NCBI GenBank assembly: GCA_937926175.1
Contig: CALANV010000023.1
Location: forward strand, 1 to 28,209
Direction of reading: 5' to 3'
DNA length: 28,209 bases
DNA from: an uncultured Rhodospirillales bacterium
GTDB lineage: Bacteria; Pseudomonadota; Alphaproteobacteria; CACIAM-22H2
The notes below the pieces were generated by a model. The model was not told the DNA's origin and did no database searches. It saw nothing but the letters and a program-made list of their open reading frames with translations. Positions within the stretch are counted from its first letter, which is position 1, and the number at the start of each line of letters is the position of its first letter. Of the stretch, positions 1 through 7,286 are shown piece by piece. The translations under genes were made by a program, and so were the position numbers.

Positions 1-1065
1 CACGACGGCGACATCTACTGGTGCACGGCCGACGTCGGCTGGGTGACCGGCCACAGCTACATCGTGTACGGCCCGCTCGCCAACGGCGCGACGACGCTGA
101 TGTTCGAAGGCGTGCCGAACTACCCCGACTTCTCGCGCTTCTGGCAGGTCGTCGACAAGCACAAGGTCAACATCTTCTATACCGCGCCGACGGCAATCCG
201 CGCGCTGATGCGCGAGGGTGACGCCCCGGTCAAGCAAACGTCACGCAAGTCGCTGCGCCTCCTGGGCACGGTCGGCGAACCGATCAACCCCGAGGCGTGG
301 CTGTGGTACTACAACGTCGTCGGTGAAGGCCGCTGCCCGATCGTCGATACGTGGTGGCAGACCGAGACGGGCGGCATCCTGATCACGCCGCTGCCCGGCG
401 CCATTCCGACCAAGCCGGGCTCGGCGACGAAGCCGTTCTTCGGCGTCAAGCCCGTGATCGTCGACAACGAGGGTCGCGAGCTCGAGGGCGCGTGCGAGGG
501 TAATCTGTGCCTGGCGGATTCGTGGCCCGGCCAGATGCGCACCGTCTTCGGCGACCACAAACGCTTCGTCGAAACCTATTTCAGCACGTTCAAAGGCAAG
601 TACTTCACGGGTGACGGCTGTCGACGCGACGAGGACGGCTATTACTGGATCACCGGCCGTGTCGACGACGTCATCAACGTTTCCGGACACAGGCTGGGTA
701 CGGCGGAGATCGAGTCGGCGCTGGTGGCCCACCCGAAAGTCGCCGAGGCCGCGGTCGTCGGGTATCCGCACGACATCAAGGGTCAAGGCATCTACGCCTA
801 TGTCACCCTGAACGCGGGCGAGCAGCCGAGCGAAGATCTGCGCAAGGAGCTGGTCCAGTGGGTCCGCAAACAGATCGGCCCCATTGCCGCGCCCGATCTC
901 ATCCAGTGGGCGCCCGGCCTGCCCAAGACCCGCTCGGGCAAGATCATGCGTCGCATCCTGCGCAAGATCGCTGCCAACGACTACCAGAACCTCGGCGATA
1001 CCTCGACCCTCGCCGATCCCAGCGTGGTCAACGACCTTGTCGCGAACCGGATGAACCGCGGCTAG
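1..1065 (+). CDS. acs: Acetyl-CoA synthetase, C-terminal part (5' end outside window)
   Basis: The reading frame is open from base 1 and encodes 354 residues, against about 650 for the full family, so the N-terminal half lies off the left edge. The enzyme activates acetate with ATP and CoA to acetyl-CoA through acetyl-AMP in the cytoplasm. Visible motifs include WCTADVGWVTGHSY at the very start, the adenylation core WWQTETGG, the hinge-region motif YYWITGRVDDVINVSGHRLGTAEIE, and the C-terminal PKTRSGKIMRRILRKIA. The lysine in SGK of that last motif is the residue that Pat/GNAT acetyltransferases modify to switch off Acs in other bacteria, so the same control is possible here. The stop TAG is followed by a strong hairpin about 60 bases downstream. 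Propionyl-CoA synthetase is a less likely alternative, because WWQTETGG and the C-terminus match Acs well. Confidence 0.95.
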   Translation, partial: HDGDIYWCTADVGWVTGHSYIVYGPLANGATTLMFEGVPNYPDFSRFWQVVDKHKVNIFYTAPTAIRALMREGDAPVKQTSRKSLRLLGTVGEPINPEAWLWYYNVVGEGRCPIVDTWWQTETGGILITPLPGAIPTKPGSATKPFFGVKPVIVDNEGRELEGACEGNLCLADSWPGQMRTVFGDHKRFVETYFSTFKGKYFTGDGCRRDEDGYYWITGRVDDVINVSGHRLGTAEIESALVAHPKVAEAAVVGYPHDIKGQGIYAYVTLNAGEQPSEDLRKELVQWVRKQIGPIAAPDLIQWAPGLPKTRSGKIMRRILRKIAANDYQNLGDTSTLADPSVVNDLVANRMNRG

Positions 1066-1397
1066 AACGCCCAAGCGGCGGTCCATGTGGCCGCCGCCGT
1101 CCGGACCTCCAGGTCAAATGCATATTGCTGCGCCGGCAGACCGTCTTGGGCTGCCGGCGCAGCGCCTAAAGGCTTACCCGCAAAGGGCAGTGTGAGCGAC
1201 GTCACCGGAAGCCGGGCCGGCGTCCCCGGGGCAAGGCCATCAATTTTCGACCCCGCGGCCGGCCGGTCTCAAAATCGGTAGCCTCAAGGCACTACCCAGC
1301 CAGAAGCCGCCGGAGGTACGCCCGAACGACAGGAAGTCTTGCGCCGCCTGCGCCTTATCATTGTGGCATCCGGTCCGGCTTGCGAGAGGGGAGTTCG
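1066..1397. other. Intergenic region between acs and a small exported protein
   Basis: These 332 bases contain no convincing gene. They hold a short GC-rich inverted repeat just after acs (GCGGCGG at 1075-1081 with CCGCCGC at 1091-1097) and the much stronger hairpin at 1127-1163. The promoter for the small gene at 1398 should lie in the right half, but I see no clear -35/-10 pair. Confidence 0.6.
1127..1163 (+). terminator. Strong GC-rich hairpin downstream of acs
   Basis: GCTGCGCCGGCAG (1127-1139) and CTGCCGGCGCAGC (1151-1163) form a perfect 13-bp stem with an 11-base loop. It begins 62 bases after the acs stop. There is no T-run on either side, so it is not a textbook intrinsic terminator. 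It could be a Rho-assisted 3' end, an mRNA-stabilising structure or a dispersed palindromic element. Confidence 0.5.
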
Positions 1398-1742
1398 ATG
1401 CGCCTTGTCCGTACCTCGGTCGCCGTCGCGGCGTTGCTCGCCTGCGCTGCCTTCACCTCGGACAGCGCGGGCCGGGCATGCGTTGCCCGGAAGGGCGAAC
1501 GCGGGGTCGCTTACGATATTCACCGGACCAAGGTCACCGATGCCTACAGCCCCAACGGGCGGCGGTTGGTCGAGAACGGCCACCGGGTCTATGACGTCGA
1601 AGTGCCGCCGCTGACGAAACGCGACAAGCCCATCCAGTGCAGAATGCGGCTGGACAGCGAGCTGTGGCGGCTGCCCGGCAAGAACCCGTTCGACGACAGC
1701 CCGTTCAGTCCTCGCGAAACGCGCGAGTCAAACTGGTGGTGA
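1398..1742 (+). CDS. Small putative exported protein, unknown function
   Basis: A 114-residue protein. The ATG at 1398 is chosen because a purine-rich ribosome site (GAGAGGGGAG, 1383-1392) precedes it and translation then begins with a classic signal peptide, MRLVRTSVAVAALLACAAFT. Cleavage is likely between residues 18 and 26. An in-frame start 18 bases upstream would add six residues ahead of the signal. The mature part is basic and polar with cysteines at 28 and 81, which could form one periplasmic disulfide, and it ends in SNWW. I do not recognise a family. The last 38 bases overlap the 3' end of the convergent HlyD-type gene, so the two transcripts run into each other. Confidence 0.6.
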   Translation: MRLVRTSVAVAALLACAAFTSDSAGRACVARKGERGVAYDIHRTKVTDAYSPNGRRLVENGHRVYDVEVPPLTKRDKPIQCRMRLDSELWRLPGKNPFDDSPFSPRETRESNWW

Positions 1743-3030
1743 TCGGAGCGATCATGTAATCGAACGGGGTGCGCGCCCCGGTCAGGATCAGCACTTCGGC
1801 AGGCATGCCCGGGTAGAGCGACACGTCCGGGAGCGTCGCGAGGGAGGCCGGATCGATCCGTACCCGCGCGATGAAGAACGCTTCCCCCGTGCGACTATCC
1901 TCGAGACGATCGGCCGACACGGTTTCGACGACGCCGTCGACCGTCGGCGTCCATCGCTGCCGATAGGCGACGAGCCGGATCTGAGCGGGAAGGCCTGCCC
2001 TTACCGAGTCGATGTCTTCCATCCTGACCCGGGCTTCGAGAACGAGGTTGTCTTCGTGCGGAACGATGTCGAGGATGGGCTCGCCCGGACCGATGACGCC
2101 GCCGATCGTATGGACCCGGAGCTGAACGACGACGCCGTCCCGCGGCGCGCGAATCTCGGTCCGTTCGAGGACGTCGCGCGCCGCAAGGACCTTTTCCCGC
2201 AGTTCGAACAGTTCCGACTGGACGTCGCGCAATTCGCGAGTGATCTCGTCGATACGGCGATTCTCGAGATCGGAGATCTGCAATTCCGCCTCGCCGATCC
2301 GCTGCTCGGCGCGCGCAATGAGTGCCAGATGCTCGCCACGGCTTCCATTGATCTCCTCGGCCGCGCGCTGAAGCGCAAGAAGCCGCGGTTTTCGTTCGAG
2401 CCCCTTCGCCACCAGCGATTCAACGCCCTCGATCTCCTCCGCGATCAGCTCCGCCTGGCGCGTCTCCGAGGCGACCTGCGCGCGCAATGCCGTAATTTCC
2501 TCGCGCGACTGCGCGATCTGCTGGCGAAGAATGGCAACCTGTCCCTCGAGCCATTGCCGGCGGGCCGCGAAGATGCGCCGCTGCCCGGCCATCGCGTCGG
2601 CGACGGCCGGATGACCTGCTTGAACGAGCTCCGGCGGGAAGATGACGTCCGGCCGGCCGTCGCGTTCGGCGGCCAATCGCGCCTCTCGCGCAAGCGTCGC
2701 GTAGTAGCGGGCCTGCAATGCGTCGAGAGACGTGCGCGCCTTCGTGTCGTCGAGACGGATCAACACGTCGTTCGCCTGCACGACATCGCCGTCCCTGACG
2801 AGTATCTCACGGACAATGCCGCCTTCGAGATGCTGTATGGTCTTGCGATTCGTCTGCACGACGATCTGTCCGGGTGCGATCGCCGCGCTGTGAAGCGGGG
2901 CGAATCCGCCCCAAACGCCGAGCCCGCCGAAAAAGGCGAGGATGAGCCCGCAACCCAGCAGAAACGGCCCGCGGACGAGCCGGCCGATGGGGGGCGAACC
3001 GGCATCGACGGGATCCGTCGTCGTGGCCAT
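1705..3030 (-). CDS. HlyD-family periplasmic adaptor of a type I secretion system
   Basis: A 441-residue membrane fusion protein of the PrtE/AprE/HlyD family. It spans the periplasm and links an inner-membrane ABC exporter to a TolC-like outer-membrane channel. A short cytoplasmic N-terminus is followed by one membrane helix (about residues 22-43). Next comes the first half of the lipoyl-like domain (IVVQTNRKTIQHLEGGIVREILVRDGD), long alpha-helical coiled-coil hairpins (about 100-290), the second lipoyl half (RTEIRAPRDGVVVQLRVHTIGGV) and a beta-barrel domain. GGAGAT stands just ahead of the ATG. It starts 15 bases after the ABC exporter gene stops, so the two are almost certainly co-transcribed. 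No outer-membrane partner gene follows. The 3' end overlaps the convergent small gene. Confidence 0.93.
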   Translation of the reverse strand: MATTTDPVDAGSPPIGRLVRGPFLLGCGLILAFFGGLGVWGGFAPLHSAAIAPGQIVVQTNRKTIQHLEGGIVREILVRDGDVVQANDVLIRLDDTKARTSLDALQARYYATLAREARLAAERDGRPDVIFPPELVQAGHPAVADAMAGQRRIFAARRQWLEGQVAILRQQIAQSREEITALRAQVASETRQAELIAEEIEGVESLVAKGLERKPRLLALQRAAEEINGSRGEHLALIARAEQRIGEAELQISDLENRRIDEITRELRDVQSELFELREKVLAARDVLERTEIRAPRDGVVVQLRVHTIGGVIGPGEPILDIVPHEDNLVLEARVRMEDIDSVRAGLPAQIRLVAYRQRWTPTVDGVVETVSADRLEDSRTGEAFFIARVRIDPASLATLPDVSLYPGMPAEVLILTGARTPFDYMIAPITTSLTRAFRED

Positions 3031-3045
3031 GGCCGATCTCCCTGG

Positions 3046-4764
3046 CTACGCCGATTCCGGTACGTCGGCGCGCGCCGGGGCCTGTCGTTTGAAAGGCGCC
3101 ACGACAGCCGGGGCGGCCCCGGCCAGGACCTCGGCTCGCGGCCCGAACATGACGACACGACCGTCGCGGAGGATCATGAGTTTGTCGAGCTTCGCCAGGA
3201 CATTCGTGCGATGCGCGATGACGATCGTCGTGATACCGGCTTCGCGAGCACGTTCGAGAGTCTGGAGCAGCGCCGCCTCCCCGTCCCGGTCGAGATTGCT
3301 GTTGGGTTCGTCCAGAACGACGAGACGCGGCGCCCCGTAGAACGCGCGCGCCAATGCGACGAGCTGACGCTGCCCCCCCGACAGCGACGGACCGTTCGGC
3401 TCCATAAGCGTATCGTAACCGCGGGGCAGCCGCAGGATCATCTCGTGCGCGCCGGCGAACCGTGCCGCCGCAATCACCCGTTCGTCATCAAGCTCGCCGA
3501 GCCGAGCGATATTCTCGGCGATCGTGCCATGAAAAAGCTGAGCCTCCTGCGACATGTACCCGACATACCGCCCCAACCGGTCCCGATCCCAGGTGTTGAT
3601 GTCACTGCCGTCGATGCGCACGGTTCCGGCGCTCGTCGGAACCAAACCGAGAATGACGCGCGCCAGCGTCGACTTTCCGGCAGCGGAAGGGCCGATGATG
3701 CCTAGACTTTCGCCGGGTGACAGCGAGAAGCGGACGTTGTGGAGGATGGCCCGATCGACGCCTGGCACCAGCAGTGACACGTTCTCGACGTCGATCCGGC
3801 CTTGCGGCGGGGGAAGCTGAACGGCCGGCCCCGGCGCGTCGTTGCGACCGAGCCGTCGCGCGATACGACGATAGGCCGTCTGCGCACCGATCACGCTGCG
3901 CCAGCTGCCGATGAGATTTTCCGCCGGCGCAAGGGCACGCGAGACGATGATCGCCGCGGCAATCAGGGCGCCGGGCGTGATCTCGCGCTCGATCGCGAGC
4001 AATGCGCCCATACCGACGATCGCAATCTGAATGAAGAGACGCGAGAACTTGGCGAACGACTGGATGGCGCCGGCGCGGTCGCTAGCCCGGGCCTGCAACT
4101 GCAGGACCCGCTCCTCGTCGCGCTGCCAGCGCCGCATGACCGGCTGGACCATACCGAGCGCCCGAACCACATCGGCGCCCCGCAGGAATGACCGGACGCG
4201 ACTCAAGGCATCGCCATGTGCGACGTTCGCCTCGGTCAAAGGCCGTCGCGTCGCAAGCTCGTTGACGACTCCGGTCGCGAATAGCAGAACGGCACCACCG
4301 GCCGCGATCACGCCCAGCGCGGGATGAAGAAGACAGATGACGACAAGGTAGAGCGGCATCCATGGCGCATCGAACAGGCTTATCGCGCCGGGCCCCGTGA
4401 GAAACTGCCGCAACGCAGCCAAGTCTTCGAGACCCCGCGCATCGTCCGACAATTGTTGGCCCGGAGCTGCCAGCCGGCCGCGAAAGTTCAGGCCGAGAAG
4501 CGGTGCTGCGAGCTGACGCTCGAGCCAACCGCTCAGGCGAACCAGGATTCGCGATCGCAAGCCGTCGATCACGGCCAGCACGGCAATCGCGAGGACCGTT
4601 ATGAGCGTCAGCCAAACAAGCGTCTCCTCGCTCCGGCTCGACAGGACCCGGTCATAGACCTGGAGCGAGTACAAAGGTACCGCCAGGACGAGCAGATGCA
4701 CGAAGAAGCTGAAGGCGCCGATCGCGACGAGAACGCGCAACATGGATCGACGGATCGCTTCCAT
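3046..4764 (-). CDS. Type I secretion ABC transporter/permease (PrtD/AprD/HasD type)
   Basis: A 572-residue fusion of a membrane domain and an ATPase. It is the inner-membrane motor that pushes unfolded RTX substrate into the adaptor/outer-membrane conduit. The N-terminal half has about six membrane segments (the first two near 11-32 and 48-68). The ATPase half carries Walker A GPSAAGKST (358-366), the Q-loop glutamine near 406, signature LSGGQ (461-465), Walker B LVVLDEP (481-487) and the switch histidine in IVIAHR. There is no N-terminal C39 peptidase or C39-like domain, which places it in the PrtD group rather than with HlyB or bacteriocin exporters. The gene lies 76 bases downstream of the RTX gene, with a hairpin in the gap, and 15 bases upstream of the HlyD-type gene. 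Confidence 0.94.
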   Translation of the reverse strand: MEAIRRSMLRVLVAIGAFSFFVHLLVLAVPLYSLQVYDRVLSSRSEETLVWLTLITVLAIAVLAVIDGLRSRILVRLSGWLERQLAAPLLGLNFRGRLAAPGQQLSDDARGLEDLAALRQFLTGPGAISLFDAPWMPLYLVVICLLHPALGVIAAGGAVLLFATGVVNELATRRPLTEANVAHGDALSRVRSFLRGADVVRALGMVQPVMRRWQRDEERVLQLQARASDRAGAIQSFAKFSRLFIQIAIVGMGALLAIEREITPGALIAAAIIVSRALAPAENLIGSWRSVIGAQTAYRRIARRLGRNDAPGPAVQLPPPQGRIDVENVSLLVPGVDRAILHNVRFSLSPGESLGIIGPSAAGKSTLARVILGLVPTSAGTVRIDGSDINTWDRDRLGRYVGYMSQEAQLFHGTIAENIARLGELDDERVIAAARFAGAHEMILRLPRGYDTLMEPNGPSLSGGQRQLVALARAFYGAPRLVVLDEPNSNLDRDGEAALLQTLERAREAGITTIVIAHRTNVLAKLDKLMILRDGRVVMFGPRAEVLAGAAPAVVAPFKRQAPARADVPESA

Positions 4765-4797
4765 CAGCGCGCCATTCTAGCGGTTCCGCACAGACAT

Positions 4798-4823
4798 CGG
4801 CGGGACCCTTTCGGGTCCTGCCG
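4798..4823 (-). terminator. Intergenic hairpin with GAAA tetraloop between RTX gene and exporter
   Basis: Read on the transcribed minus strand, an 11-bp stem (one G-T pair) closes on the loop GAAA, with core GGACCC-GAAA-GGGTCC. It starts 18 bases after the RTX stop codon and ends 34 bases before the exporter start. No T-run follows, so complete termination is unlikely. A partial terminator, or a 3' structure that protects RTX mRNA, would both give more RTX message than exporter message. Confidence 0.55.
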
Positions 4824-4840
4824 TTTCGGTTACCACGAAA

Positions 4841-6061
4841 TCACGCCGTGACGACGAAATCATCGGCGTCGATCTGTTCCGTCGTGACACCCAGCAGCGT
4901 GACAGTGTTGCCGCCGCCAAGGTCGACCACGACGCCGGCAGCTTCGCTGGCGGCCGCTCCGTCGACGGCACCGCCTGCGGTATCCGTCGTGCCTGACGGC
5001 TGGGTCTCGTTGCCGGCCGTGTCCGCGGTCTGCGTGTCCCCCTCCGATCCGGTCGTCGTGTCGGTATCCGTGCCCGTGCTCGACAGGGCCCGCACGTTCT
5101 GGACCAGATCTTCGCCGCTCGCGACCGCCGAACCGTTGATGTTGGCCTTGACGACGATCTTGTCGATACCGTCCTCGAAATCAATGATGACGTCCTCGCC
5201 GCTTCCGTCGTCGAACACGAACGCGTCGGCTCCGTCGCCGCCCGACAGGGTGTCGTTGCCTTCACCACCGATCAGGGCGTCCGACGCGAGCCCGGCGAAC
5301 AGACGATCGTCGCCTGCATTGCCCCAGATCGCGTCCTGGCCGTCACCGCCGATCGCAATGTCGATGCCCGCGGCACCGAACAGGTTGTCGTCCCCGGCCT
5401 CGCCGATGACGGAGTCGTCGCCCTCGCCGCCGTTGAGAGCATCGTCGCCATTACTACCGAAGACAAGGTCATTGCCGGCTTCGGCGAGGACGACGTCATT
5501 GCCGTCGCCCGCGAGAATGACGTTGTCGGCTTCGCTGCCGGTGATGAATTCCGGCGCGGAACCGGTCACGGTGAACAGGCCAGTGACGTCAGTGGTGGTT
5601 TCGCCCGCATCGCCCTGCTCGCCGGTCTGGTCGGCTTGTTCGGTTTGATCGGATTGAGTTTGATCGGCTTGATCGGTCTGCGCGCCAGCTTGGGTCGAAC
5701 TCTGCGCCTCACCGCCGGCTTGCGTCTGATCTTGTCCGGCCTCTCCTTGCTGGTCCTGTCCCGCCTCGCCTTCCGGCGCGAATTGAATCGTGGGGACCTG
5801 GCCTTCCGTAAACTGGACCGTGATGCCCTCGGCTTCAGGCCCGGTCAGCAGCGCCGTACGCGCGGCATCGACATTCGTCGTATCGACCTGCGCGTCGCCG
5901 AGAACCAGAACCTGCGCCTGGTCAGTCGACGACAACGTCGTCGAACTCTGGCTGGTTTGTGTGCTTTGGTCCGCCTGGGTATTCGCACCCGTCGTCTGCG
6001 ATGTCGTGTCCGACTGGTTCGTCGATCCGGCGCCGGTTACGGACGTATCACCGTTTGCCAT
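4841..6061 (-). CDS. RTX calcium-binding protein, predicted type I secretion substrate
   Basis: A 406-residue, strongly acidic protein without cysteine, typical of type I substrates. The ATG at 6061 is chosen because GAGGAGA stands seven bases before it; a TTG two codons upstream is the alternative. In order it shows a Ser/Thr/Gln-rich N-terminus (1-48), a short possibly folded segment (about 49-95), a Q/T/D/E-rich low-complexity linker (about 98-155), and about eleven RTX nonapeptides of the GGxGxDxLx type (about 184-280). After these come VFDDGSGEDVIIDFEDGIDKI, a second Thr/Asp-rich linker (about 328-372), and a C-terminal block VVVDLGGGNTVTLLGVTT...DADDFVVTA resembling C-terminal secretion-target segments of RTX proteins. 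No protease, lipase or adhesin domain is visible. Calcium-dependent folding outside the cell is inferred; the biological role is unknown. The exporter genes follow immediately. Confidence 0.88.
   Translation of the reverse strand: MANGDTSVTGAGSTNQSDTTSQTTGANTQADQSTQTSQSSTTLSSTDQAQVLVLGDAQVDTTNVDAARTALLTGPEAEGITVQFTEGQVPTIQFAPEGEAGQDQQGEAGQDQTQAGGEAQSSTQAGAQTDQADQTQSDQTEQADQTGEQGDAGETTTDVTGLFTVTGSAPEFITGSEADNVILAGDGNDVVLAEAGNDLVFGSNGDDALNGGEGDDSVIGEAGDDNLFGAAGIDIAIGGDGQDAIWGNAGDDRLFAGLASDALIGGEGNDTLSGGDGADAFVFDDGSGEDVIIDFEDGIDKIVVKANINGSAVASGEDLVQNVRALSSTGTDTDTTTGSEGDTQTADTAGNETQPSGTTDTAGGAVDGAAASEAAGVVVDLGGGNTVTLLGVTTEQIDADDFVVTA
5624..5682 (-). repeat. Short degenerate repeat encoding the Q/D/T linker of the RTX protein
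   Basis: The plus strand repeats units close to TTGATCGG (for example within 5644-5676), which on the coding strand read as alternating DQ/AD/QT residues (ADQTQSDQTEQADQT). Such imperfect short units tend to vary in copy number between strains. Confidence 0.5.
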
Positions 6062-6483
6062 GCTCAAGTCTCCTCATACAAACCATTGCTGTGATGTGAC
6101 GCGAAAAGCTTCGTGAGAGGACGACGCCGGAGCGCCCCTCGTTACCGTTCCCGCGTTGCATGTGCCTAGACGCAGGCGCGCGGGCGAGGTTCCGAACAAG
6201 GAAAAAATTTCAATATAAGACCGAATTGAAGGGCAGCCGTTTCAGATCACACTGAAGTCACATACAAGAACAGATCTTCATTTTCATTATGTTTTTATTG
6301 TTATTAAAGCGACGCTTATCTTTTCAGGAAAGCTTCCCGGAAGCTGGACTTCGGGAGCTGCTACTCGGGCGAGGTCGAGACGCCCTGACGCCCGGATTCA
6401 AGGATACGGCGCGACCGTATCCGAGCTCAGTCTTGACGCCGGATCTGGCCTTAAACGTGCGAGGCTGATTGAATGGTGAATTC
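6062..6483. other. Long intergenic region with AT-rich core upstream of the RTX gene
   Basis: These 422 bases separate the divergent RTX gene and the gene at 6484. The segment 6195-6335 is markedly AT-rich (runs such as GAAAAAATTTCAATATAAG and a stretch of T and A near 6278-6306) in an otherwise GC-rich window. It is flanked by small dyads. AGCTTCC (6331-6337) can pair either with the adjacent GGAAGCT (6339-6345) or, bulged, with CGGGAGCT (6352-6359). TTCAAT and ATTGAA form a loose dyad near 6209-6230. It most likely carries the RTX promoter and binding sites, but no single promoter can be assigned with confidence. Confidence 0.6.
6402..6422. promoter_or_regulatory. Perfect 8-bp inverted repeat upstream of the gene at 6484
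   Basis: GGATACGG (6402-6409), loop CGCGA, and CCGTATCC (6415-6422) form a perfect dyad about 60 bases before the ATG at 6484. It could be an operator or a hairpin in the 5' leader. Confidence 0.35.
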
Positions 6484-7104
6484 ATGTCGCTCGATATCGA
6501 CGCGCTCGGTCGCGACTACGATCTGCACTTGCTCACGGCCGTACCGAGCGCGCTGAACTTCTTGCCGAGCGCAGCACTGGCAGCTCAGTTCCAGGCAATG
6601 ACCGGGCAAAGGCGCGCCCTGTGTTTCACGGTCATCGTGCCGATGCAGGCCGTGACCGTACGCAAAGGCCATGTCGGCGTTGCGCAAACGGACCGGGAAG
6701 ACCGGACGGCACGTATGGCCATGGTCCTCGTCTGCTTGCATGTCGCGCCGGAGATTGCGGTCCGCGGCCCGGACGTGATTCTCGAACAGCTTGCGAACAT
6801 GGCAAAAGTCGGCTTGCAGCCCATCCACCAGCTTTCTGTGCCGTTCGCAAGGCGACCCGAGGGCGGAACGACGCCGGCCGGGTTTTACCGCGAAGCGGTC
6901 TACGAAGGCGGCGCCGAGCTCTACGTGTCGATCGCCACGCACACACCTGTCGAGATTCCCGGCGAAGCGGCCCACGCGGTGGCGCGCGCGACGCGAGGTG
7001 TTCCGATCGATATCGTCACCGCCATCGCGATCACGGCGGAGCCGCCGCTGCAGCAATCCGGTCTCCGGCTTCCAGCGGCATGGGAATCCTGTACAATTCA
7101 CTGA
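6484..7104 (+). CDS. Hypothetical protein, family not recognised
   Basis: A 206-residue protein beginning MSLDIDALGRDYDLHLLTAVPSALNFLP. The ATG at 6484 is preferred to an in-frame TTG at 6469; neither has a strong ribosome site. Codons are rich in G/C at the third position in this frame, and the composition is that of a normal soluble protein, unlike the arginine/histidine-rich opposite-strand reading. There is no signal peptide, no convincing membrane helix and no motif I can name. It has only two cysteines (near 58 and 204). A segment around RGPDVILEQLANMAKVGLQPIHQLSVPF looks like an ordinary helix-strand unit. It diverges from the RTX gene and is followed 182 bases later by a small membrane protein gene. 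It may be unrelated to both. Confidence 0.55.
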   Translation: MSLDIDALGRDYDLHLLTAVPSALNFLPSAALAAQFQAMTGQRRALCFTVIVPMQAVTVRKGHVGVAQTDREDRTARMAMVLVCLHVAPEIAVRGPDVILEQLANMAKVGLQPIHQLSVPFARRPEGGTTPAGFYREAVYEGGAELYVSIATHTPVEIPGEAAHAVARATRGVPIDIVTAIAITAEPPLQQSGLRLPAAWESCTIH

Positions 7105-7237
7105 TTTGCGCAGCGAGCTGCGACGGCGCCCCACATGCCGGCCGGATGACGTCGCGCCGCGACGGCCGCCCTGCCATCGACAAACGCGCAAACGACCTTG
7201 GGACTTTGCGCCGGTGCCGATCGTTCCTAGATAAAGA

Positions 7238-7262
7238 CAGGTCGCAGAATCTTTGCGACCTG
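7238..7262 (+). promoter_or_regulatory. 9-bp inverted repeat just upstream of the small membrane protein gene
   Basis: CAGGTCGCA (7238-7246) and TGCGACCTG (7254-7262) pair perfectly around a 7-base loop, ending 8 bases before the ribosome site at 7271. It could be an operator or a leader hairpin limiting translation. Confidence 0.4.
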
Positions 7263-7286
7263 AAGATTCAAGAGGGAATCGGCCAC

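Noticed and set aside
2056..3705. 549-codon open frame opposite the secretion genes
   Set aside because: It runs antisense to the HlyD and ABC genes, is very rich in Arg and Asp, has no domain, and spans the boundary of two real genes. It is a high-GC shadow.
6451..7191. 246-codon frame opposite the hypothetical gene at 6484
   Set aside because: It is extremely rich in Arg and His and lacks a ribosome site; the plus-strand frame has normal protein composition.
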